This document shows positions 7,814 to 13,147 of a stretch of 13,147 nt of DNA, piece after piece (within the stretch, counting starts at the first letter, position 1; each line of letters begins with the position of its first letter). This DNA is from Anaerolineae bacterium (lineage in GTDB: Bacteria; Chloroflexota; Anaerolineae; JAFGEY01), in assembly GCA_016931365.1 (NCBI GenBank), contig JAFGEY010000523.1, positions 1 through 13,147 on the forward strand. The letters are read 5' to 3'. The position numbers and the translations under genes were made by a program. The notes beneath the pieces are model-generated. The model was given only the letters and a program-made list of their open reading frames with translations. It was not told where the DNA came from and made no database searches.

Positions 7814-8595
7814 TCGAACGTAAGATGTTCGTTGGCTGAAATACATTCGCTGCTTTCTTCTCCATCGCCGAATTTTTGCACCGCGCGCCAGAGGTTGGTT
7901 CTGGCTTTGGGATAGCTGTCCTGAACCAGGCGCAGCACGTCGCGCATCAACGCGCGTTTGGATGTTTGGGCACTCTCACAGGCTGGCGGGAAGGGCGGAA
8001 AGTCGCACGCCTGGGCATAGCGCACGATCTCCTTTTCGGGTACATAGGCCAGCGGGCGGATGACGATCAGGTTGCCGCCAAACAGTGGGACACGCGGGTA
8101 CATGGTGGTCAGTTTACTTTGATAAAAAAGGTTCATCAGCGTGGTCTGTGCCACATCGTCGGCGTTGTGGGCCAAAGCCAGCTTGTTGCAACCGAGGTCG
8201 CGGCACATGTTGAACAGCGCCTTGCGTCGACGCCAGGCGCAGTAAAAACAGGGGTGCTGGCCGGGGCGTTCGGGTTCGCCTTTGGGCTCCTCGGCCGCGA
8301 CAATGTGATATTCGACTCCCAGGCCGTCGAGCCAGGCGCGCAGGGCCGGTACGTTGGCCGCCGCCCCGCAGTCCATATCCGATGCCGGGGTGATGTGGAT
8401 GGGGATCACCGTATATCGCTCGATGCCTTTGCGCTGCACAAGGGCGTCGAGCAGGGTGCAGCTATCCTTGCCGCCGGACAGCGCCAGCGCGATACGGTCG
8501 CCATCCTGGAGCAACTGGTATTCGCGGTGGCACTTGTTGATCTTTTTCAGCAGGTAAAACAGCAAAACGCTGCGCGGATCGGGTTTAGGACGCAT
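7810..8595 (-). CDS. ttcA: TtcA-like tRNA 2-thiocytidine synthetase (PP-loop, 4Fe-4S)
   Basis: A 261-residue N-type ATP pyrophosphatase. Seen: the PP-loop SGGKDS (40-45) that binds ATP, CFYC (C116, C119) followed by the basic AWRRRKAL, AHNADDVAQT (142-151), and a third cysteine C206 in PPACESAQTSKR. In TtcA three cysteines in this arrangement hold a 4Fe-4S cluster used to thiolate cytidine 32 of some tRNAs. The match of cluster ligands and PP-loop favours TtcA over TilS, which lacks the CxxC, although other TtcA/TtuA-like thiolases share this layout and the modified base is an inference. The length is slightly short of the E. coli enzyme. It sits 20 bases after the small acidic protein gene and overlaps the deacetylase start by four bases. 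The ribosome site before the ATG at 8595 is weak, which fits coupled translation. Confidence 0.9.
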   Translation of the reverse strand: MRPKPDPRSVLLFYLLKKINKCHREYQLLQDGDRIALALSGGKDSCTLLDALVQRKGIERYTVIPIHITPASDMDCGAAANVPALRAWLDGLGVEYHIVAAEEPKGEPERPGQHPCFYCAWRRRKALFNMCRDLGCNKLALAHNADDVAQTTLMNLFYQSKLTTMYPRVPLFGGNLIVIRPLAYVPEKEIVRYAQACDFPPFPPACESAQTSKRALMRDVLRLVQDSYPKARTNLWRAVQKFGDGEESSECISANEHLTFE

Positions 8596-8615
8596 AGAAC
8601 AGCCTGGTGTGGGGC

Positions 8616-9011
8616 TTAGAATCGATCCTCGTCGTAAAAGATGTCTTCGAGCAAATCGCCCAGCGAGCCGACTTCGGTGAGGATGGTGATCACCTCGCTG
8701 ACGTCGGCGGTTTCCAGCATTTGCCCGGCGACGACGACGACATAGTCGTCGATGATCCCCGTGCGCGCATAGATCGTGCCCACGTTGAGTTCGAGCAGAC
8801 TTTGCCAGTCGATGTCCTCGTTTATCGCCCCAACTGGCGTGTAAAACAGGATCATCTCGCCGCCCACGCCGCTGTCGCGAGTGGTCACGTTGACGACCTG
8901 GCTGCGCCCGCTGAGGGTGGGGATTTCCAGGCTGTACATCCCCTTATCGACCTGAAAAGTGACTTCCATCGCTTCGGCGAGGTCTTGCATAAAGTGTCCG
9001 AGTTCTGACAT
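8616..9011 (-). CDS. Small acidic protein, possibly YbjN-like
   Basis: A 131-residue protein, strongly acidic at the C-terminus (LGDLLEDIFYDEDRF). It starts MSELGHFMQDLAEAMEVTFQ and shows alternating beta strands (MYSLEIPTL, SQVVNVTTRD, EMILFYTPVG) and two later helices (SLLELNVG, DVSEVITILTEVGSLGDLLED). This order resembles the YbjN / type III secretion chaperone-like fold, small proteins thought to bind partners; I am not certain of the family. There are no Cys or His residues likely to be catalytic, no signal peptide and no membrane segment. ATG at 9011 is chosen because AAGGA lies seven bases upstream; the open frame extends to 9155 but that part is low-complexity leader. It is the first gene of the run leading to ttcA, acuC and ftsX. 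Confidence 0.75.
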   Translation of the reverse strand: MSELGHFMQDLAEAMEVTFQVDKGMYSLEIPTLSGRSQVVNVTTRDSGVGGEMILFYTPVGAINEDIDWQSLLELNVGTIYARTGIIDDYVVVVAGQMLETADVSEVITILTEVGSLGDLLEDIFYDEDRF

Positions 9012-9018
9012 TGTCGTT

Positions 9019-9023
9019 TCCTT
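9019..9023 (-). promoter_or_regulatory. Shine-Dalgarno site that fixes the start at 9011
   Basis: AAGGA on the minus strand, seven bases before the ATG at 9011. The longer start at 9155 lies inside the -10 side of the predicted promoter, so it would not be on the transcript. Confidence 0.75.
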
Positions 9024-9145
9024 TCTTATCCCGAATAAATTGCGACTGAACAGGGCTTGGTCGCTCGGAAAGATTTTTTGCTCAGGCAATGGTTCCCATC
9101 GCAAGCAACGATCTTGGAGGATAGGCCCTGCACAAGAATGAATAT

Positions 9146-9175
9146 ATTTTACCATGTCCGAATAAAATCAGGCAA
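9146..9175 (-). promoter_or_regulatory. Probable promoter of the 9011-to-3825 gene run
   Basis: On the minus strand TTGCCT (9170-9175) precedes TAAAAT (9146-9151) by 18 bases, and TGG directly before the -10 box makes an extended -10 element. It overlaps the end of the Nudix gene. The predicted leader before the ATG at 9011 is about 130 bases, and I saw no convincing riboswitch or terminator within it. Confidence 0.55.
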
Positions 9176-9818
9176 ACAGATTTTGCACCGATGCGATCAG
9201 CGGCTCATAGACCAGATCGAGCCATTCGTCTTGCCCGGCAACCAGTCGGGGGCGCGGCACGAGCGGCGTCCAGAACAGCTTGTACACGTGCCCGCCGTCG
9301 GATGGCTGTTCCCAGGCTTCGGGCGTCGGCGCGGTGAGGGTCAGGTGGAAAAAGTGCCGCTCCAGCCGGTCGGTGAGCAGATCGGCTGGCAGCCAGCCGC
9401 TGAAACGGCAGGTCAATCGGGGTGGCTCAACGTTGAGGTCGTGCTCCTCGTACACCACCTCGGCAAATGTGCCTTCCTGGCCTACCTGGCGCACCCAACC
9501 GCCGCGCGTCAGCCAAAAGCCCAGATTCAGCGTCCCTTCGACGGGGCCGACCAACGGGTAGGTGTATTGGAGCACCAGCCGCCAGCCATCTTCCAGCTCG
9601 CGGCGATCTGCGCCGAGCAGGCCGACAAGCCGCACCTGGGTCAGGCCTGTTTCTTCTTCGATCTCGCGCAGCACGGCCCTTTCAACCGGCTCGTCCGCTT
9701 CGACCGTCCCGGCGGGCAGCTGGATGCCTGCCGTGGGGTGCTGAAAAACGAGCAGGTGTGGGCCGTTTTCGCCCTGGCGCGTGATCAGCGCCGTCACTTT
9801 GTGTAAAGCTGAGGGCAT
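9168..9818 (-). CDS. Nudix hydrolase
   Basis: A 216-residue protein with a perfect Nudix box at 37-59 (GTVEADE, then seven residues, then REIEEETGL), which holds the metal-bound glutamates that cleave nucleoside diphosphates linked to another group. HKVTALITRQ (6-15) begins the Nudix beta strand. The roughly 150-residue C-terminal part is longer than in minimal family members and contains FSGWLPADLL and DGGHVYKLFWTPL; I do not recognise it as a named domain. Substrate cannot be told. ATG at 9818 is preferred because GGAG (9824-9827) lies five bases before it. The frame extends to 9848, but those ten residues would be coded by one arm of an inverted repeat. It is separated from the gene before it by that repeat and may or may not share its promoter. 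Confidence 0.9.
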   Translation of the reverse strand: MPSALHKVTALITRQGENGPHLLVFQHPTAGIQLPAGTVEADEPVERAVLREIEEETGLTQVRLVGLLGADRRELEDGWRLVLQYTYPLVGPVEGTLNLGFWLTRGGWVRQVGQEGTFAEVVYEEHDLNVEPPRLTCRFSGWLPADLLTDRLERHFFHLTLTAPTPEAWEQPSDGGHVYKLFWTPLVPRPRLVAGQDEWLDLVYEPLIASVQNLFA

Positions 9819-9823
9819 AGTGA

Positions 9824-9827
9824 CTCC
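9824..9827 (-). promoter_or_regulatory. Shine-Dalgarno site that fixes the Nudix start at 9818
   Basis: GGAG on the minus strand five bases before the ATG at 9818; the start at 9848 has only GGGG directly against the ATG, which is too close to work as a ribosome site. Confidence 0.65.
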
Positions 9828-9833
9828 GTTGGC

Positions 9834-9935
9834 GTAAGGGCAGGGCATCCCCAGATGGAGCTTGCCCGGCCAATACGGCGATTCCTGCCAGGCGTCCTGG
9901 TCAATGAATGTTCGACAAGGGATGCCTTGCCCTTA

Positions 9936-9936
<1 letters not shown>
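9834..9936. repeat. 103-base intergenic element with 18-base inverted ends
   Basis: GTAAGGGCAGGGCATCCC (9834-9851) and GGGATGCCTTGCCCTTAC (9919-9936) are reverse complements with a single mismatch. The 67 bases between them contain a perfect small hairpin, CCAGG-CGT-CCTGG (9888-9900). The right arm ends on the last base of the GH4 stop codon. No transposase and no clear target-site duplication are seen. It could be a miniature inverted-repeat element, a dispersed palindrome, or a structured RNA processing site between the GH4 and Nudix genes. Confidence 0.8.
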
Positions 9937-11267
<1,331 letters not shown>

Positions 11268-11300
11268 TGGTTTATCTCCTTTGATAAAATGTGTTCAGGG

Positions 11301-12179
11301 TTACGAGTTGCGTGCTTGTGCCAGTCCTGCTTGGACAAATGCCAACGCTTTTCGCACAAACACCTCGCCATCCGGGCAGGGATCGTGGAACATGCCGCGT
11401 TGGAAGGCAAAATCACCACGGCTTGGGCCGATGGCCGAGTTGTAGGTTTCAAATAACACGTGTCCGTCAAAGTCAATGTCGCGCAGCGCTGTGAAAATCG
11501 ATGCCCAGGGCACCAACCCGCCGCCGGGCACGCCGCGGTCGCTTTCGCAGGCGTGGATGCCCCACAGGTGGTCGCCAACCTGGTGAATGGCCGCTGTGTA
11601 ATCGCGGATTTCGGTGACCAGGTGGTAGGTGTCGAGCAGCACGCGCAGGTTAGGGTGGTTGGCCCGTTGAATCAACTGCGCGGCCTGCGCCGCCGTATTG
11701 ATCAGGTGGGTGCGAAAGTGGCTCATCGGCTCGATCACTGTCTCGATGCCGCACTGCGCGCCGTATGCGGCCAGTTCGTGTAGCCCGTGCACCGTCCATT
11801 CTAGCTCGCCGGCGGGCGGACGGCGGCGCTTGACCGTGCCCGGATGGCCGTACAGCGCGCCAGTGTAGGCTATAGCGCCGAGTTCGGCTCCCAGATCGAT
11901 CTGCCGTTTGTGCCACGCCAGCCCGCGCGCGCGGTCGGCGGGATCGTCGGCCGAGAGGTCACAATCTACGGGCCACGCGCCGCCGGGGCTGATCGTGAGC
12001 GTCAGGCCCAATGTTTCAGCTCGCCTTTTCGTCAGGTGCGGGGCAAAAAAGACATCGTCGCCGACGGCGATCTCCCACACGTCCAACCCCAACGCTTTGG
12101 CCGCGTCCAGCAGGTGTATCTGGTCGTCGGCCCAGCGATCGGTGAATAGATAGCAGTGCGCGCCGTATCTGACCAACAT
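11301..12179 (-). CDS. Sugar epimerase/isomerase, D-tagatose/D-psicose 3-epimerase-like TIM barrel
   Basis: A 292-residue xylose-isomerase-like TIM barrel. Ketose 3-epimerases bind one metal ion with Glu, Asp, His and Glu and here these are E150 (VIEPM), D183 (LLDTYH), H209 (HACES) and E244 (FETYN), each two positions before the equivalent in the Pseudomonas cichorii D-tagatose 3-epimerase. The substrate Arg is R215 in SDRGVPGGGLVPW. All are present, so the enzyme is probably active on a free ketose or a related keto-sugar. ATG at 12179 (GGAG five bases before) is chosen; the frame runs on to 12446 but that would cross the promoter and the divergent gene. It is the first gene of the unit with the GH4 glycosidase. 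Other sugar-phosphate isomerase-like activities cannot be excluded. Confidence 0.9.
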   Translation of the reverse strand: MLVRYGAHCYLFTDRWADDQIHLLDAAKALGLDVWEIAVGDDVFFAPHLTKRRAETLGLTLTISPGGAWPVDCDLSADDPADRARGLAWHKRQIDLGAELGAIAYTGALYGHPGTVKRRRPPAGELEWTVHGLHELAAYGAQCGIETVIEPMSHFRTHLINTAAQAAQLIQRANHPNLRVLLDTYHLVTEIRDYTAAIHQVGDHLWGIHACESDRGVPGGGLVPWASIFTALRDIDFDGHVLFETYNSAIGPSRGDFAFQRGMFHDPCPDGEVFVRKALAFVQAGLAQARNS

Positions 12180-12196
12180 TATCGCTCCACTTGAGA

Positions 12197-12233
12197 TTGC
12201 CAAGTGTACCACTGCTGCCCGTTTTTGCCAAGT
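12197..12233. repeat. Repeated TTGCCAAGT motif over the epimerase promoter, candidate operator
   Basis: TTGCCAAGT occurs at 12197-12205 and again at 12225-12233, 28 bases apart. One copy covers the -35 box, the other the -10 box and start point. Twenty-eight bases is close to three helical turns, so both sites could be contacted from one side by one regulator. The regulator gene is not in the window. Confidence 0.5.
12203..12231 (-). promoter_or_regulatory. Sigma-70 promoter of the epimerase-GH4 operon
   Basis: On the minus strand TTGGCA (12226-12231) is followed after 17 bases by TACACT (12203-12208), with TGG just before the -10 box (extended -10). The predicted start is about 20 bases before the ATG at 12179. 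Confidence 0.7.
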
Positions 12234-12264
12234 TTGCGAAATTCGACGAGTTCGGATCGTTTCA

Positions 12265-12293
12265 TTTGCGCTTTTGCGCTTTTCGACTACAAT
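12265..12293 (+). promoter_or_regulatory. Possible promoter of the oxoamine synthase gene, with tandem GCGCTTTT repeat
   Basis: TTGCGC (12266-12271) and TACAAT (12288-12293) are 16 bases apart on the plus strand. The spacer and -35 box consist of GCGCTTTT repeated in tandem. The -10 box is good and the -35 box poor. TTGACG at 12298-12303 is an alternative -35 but lacks a good partner. A 10-base palindrome ATCGCGCGAT (12345-12354) lies between here and the gene start. Confidence 0.35.
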
Positions 12294-12385
12294 CCGTTTG
12301 ACGAAGGGCTGTTTTACGCGCCATCTATCACCACCGGTGTTAGAATCGCGCGATCTGTCACGAGAGAATTCGGGGAGGAAGAAAG

Positions 12386-13147
12386 ATGAGACGCGCCGAT
12401 GACTCGATCGCCAAGCGCATCCAGACGATGGTCGATCGAGAGACACAGCTCAAGGAAAATGACTGGTATTATTATTTGATGGCCAGTGATGCGCTGCATG
12501 GCAGCAAAGTTACGGTCAACGGGCGCGAGATGCTGATGTTTGCCTCTTACAGCTATCTCGACCTGATCGGCCACCCGCGCATCAACGCGGCGGCCAAAGC
12601 GGCCATCGACACATTCAGCACGGGCACGCACGGCGTGCGCCTGTTGGCCGGCACCACCAGGCTGCACCTCGAACTGGAAGAGACCATCGCCCGTTTCAAA
12701 AAGACGCAGGCGGCCATTACCTATTCCAGCGGCTTTGTGACCAACCTGGCCGCCATCGCTGCCTTGACCGGCCGGCACGATGTGGTCTTTTCCGACCGGC
12801 TCAATCACGCCAGCATCGTCGATGGTTGCTGTCTAGGCCTGGCCAAGTTTGAACGTTTCAAGCACAACGATATGGACGATCTGGCGCGCAAGCTGGCTGC
12901 CGCAGACCCCGGCGCGGGCAAATTAGTCATCACTGACGCCGTGTTCAGCATGGACGGCGACATCATCGACCTGCCCGCGATGTATGACCTGTGCCAGCGA
13001 TACGGGGCCTGGCTGATGGTCGACGAGGCGCACAGCCTGGGCGTGCTGGGCGAAACCGGACACGGCATCGAAGAGCATTTCGGGATGGAAGGCTGCATCG
13101 ACATCAAGATGGGCACGCTGTCCAAGACCATCCCCAGCGTGGGCGGC
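12386..13147 (+). CDS. Alpha-oxoamine synthase family PLP enzyme (KBL/BioF/SPT-like), C-terminus beyond window edge
   Basis: 254 codons of a fold-type I PLP enzyme that condenses an amino acid with an acyl thioester, losing CO2, to give an aminoketone. Seen: ASYSYLDLIGHPRI (53-66), STGTHGVRLLAGTTRLHLELE (78-97 and on), the PLP-stacking His in FSDRLNHASIVDG (about 135-147), the conserved Asp-x-x-His in VDEAHSLG (about 213-220), and GTLSKTIPSVGG near the edge, whose Lys would bind PLP. The GTHGVRLLAGT version is not that of typical BioF and is nearer to KBL or the stand-alone synthases found with polyketide or sphingolipid genes. GGAGG (12374-12378) lies seven bases before the ATG at 12386. It is the only plus-strand gene; its downstream partners lie outside, so the amino acid and acyl donor remain open. 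Confidence 0.92.
   Translation, partial: MRRADDSIAKRIQTMVDRETQLKENDWYYYLMASDALHGSKVTVNGREMLMFASYSYLDLIGHPRINAAAKAAIDTFSTGTHGVRLLAGTTRLHLELEETIARFKKTQAAITYSSGFVTNLAAIAALTGRHDVVFSDRLNHASIVDGCCLGLAKFERFKHNDMDDLARKLAAADPGAGKLVITDAVFSMDGDIIDLPAMYDLCQRYGAWLMVDEAHSLGVLGETGHGIEEHFGMEGCIDIKMGTLSKTIPSVGG

Larger units (their letters stand above)
12180..12385. other. Divergent intergenic region between the epimerase and oxoamine synthase genes
   Basis: The largest non-coding stretch in the window (206 bases). It holds the minus-strand promoter with its paired TTGCCAAGT motifs near the left side, the tandem GCGCTTTT repeat with a TACAAT box in the middle, and the palindrome ATCGCGCGAT toward the right. 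AT content is visibly higher than in the neighbouring genes. No RNA gene is recognised. Confidence 0.8.

Noticed and set aside
9060..9130. Possible riboswitch in the leader of the small acidic protein
   Set aside because: Only short, imperfect hairpins such as ATGG-GAA-CCAT are present, with no known riboswitch core.
9012..9155. 48-residue upstream extension of the small acidic protein
   Set aside because: The inner ATG has a good ribosome site, and the extension overlaps the predicted promoter.
12180..12446. 89-residue N-terminal extension of the epimerase
   Set aside because: It would cross the promoter, the divergent gene start and its ribosome site; the epimerase family begins at the ATG at 12179.
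12314..12808. 164-codon minus-strand open frame over the oxoamine synthase start
   Set aside because: Antisense to a clearly recognised PLP enzyme; no ribosome site and no family features.

Overview
This is a GC-rich bacterial chromosomal window with eleven protein genes and no RNA gene, CRISPR array, transposase or phage gene that I can support. Ten genes lie on the minus strand. Only the last gene, cut off by the right edge, is on the plus strand. The gene mix (URO-D-like methyltransferase fold, GH4 glycosidase, xylose-isomerase-like sugar epimerase, tungsten aldehyde ferredoxin oxidoreductase, AXE1 esterase) together with short inverted repeats between genes suggests a free-living heterotroph. 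A member of Chloroflexota (Anaerolineae-like) is my best guess. That is an inference from gene style and cannot be proved from the window.

Layout, left to right. 1-629 is the N-terminal part of an acetyl-xylan esterase / cephalosporin-C deacetylase family enzyme. 630-736 holds a nested inverted repeat. 737-2608 is a complete aldehyde ferredoxin oxidoreductase, preceded by a near-consensus sigma-70 promoter. 2702-3772 is a uroporphyrinogen-decarboxylase-like protein that keeps the His-x-Cys...Cys zinc site of corrinoid methyltransferases. 3825-6704 is a large tandem-FtsX ABC permease with no ATPase gene in view. 6701-7813 is an AcuC-type (class I HDAC-like) deacetylase. 7810-8595 is a TtcA-like PP-loop iron-sulfur tRNA thiolase. 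8616-9011 is a small acidic protein, possibly YbjN-like. 9168-9818 is a Nudix hydrolase. 9834-9936 is a second inverted-repeat element. 9936-11267 is a GH4 glycosidase of the MelA type, and 11301-12179 is a D-tagatose/D-psicose 3-epimerase-like protein. A 206-base divergent promoter region follows, then an alpha-oxoamine synthase family PLP enzyme from 12386 to the edge.

How they may work together. The epimerase and GH4 genes are 33 bases apart and form a small sugar-use operon behind a good promoter flanked by a 9-base repeated motif, a candidate operator. The small acidic protein, TtcA-like enzyme, AcuC-like deacetylase and FtsX permease form a tight run with two 4-base start/stop overlaps (GTGA and ATGA), so they are probably co-expressed, although their functions do not make an obvious pathway. 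The AOR seems to be its own unit. I see no strong case for a wholly new defence or mobile system. The most interesting points are the operon of unlike functions, the orphan FtsX permease, the two intergenic inverted repeats and the repeated operator-like motif. Several gene starts were moved inward from the longest open frame, on the basis of Shine-Dalgarno sequences and family length.
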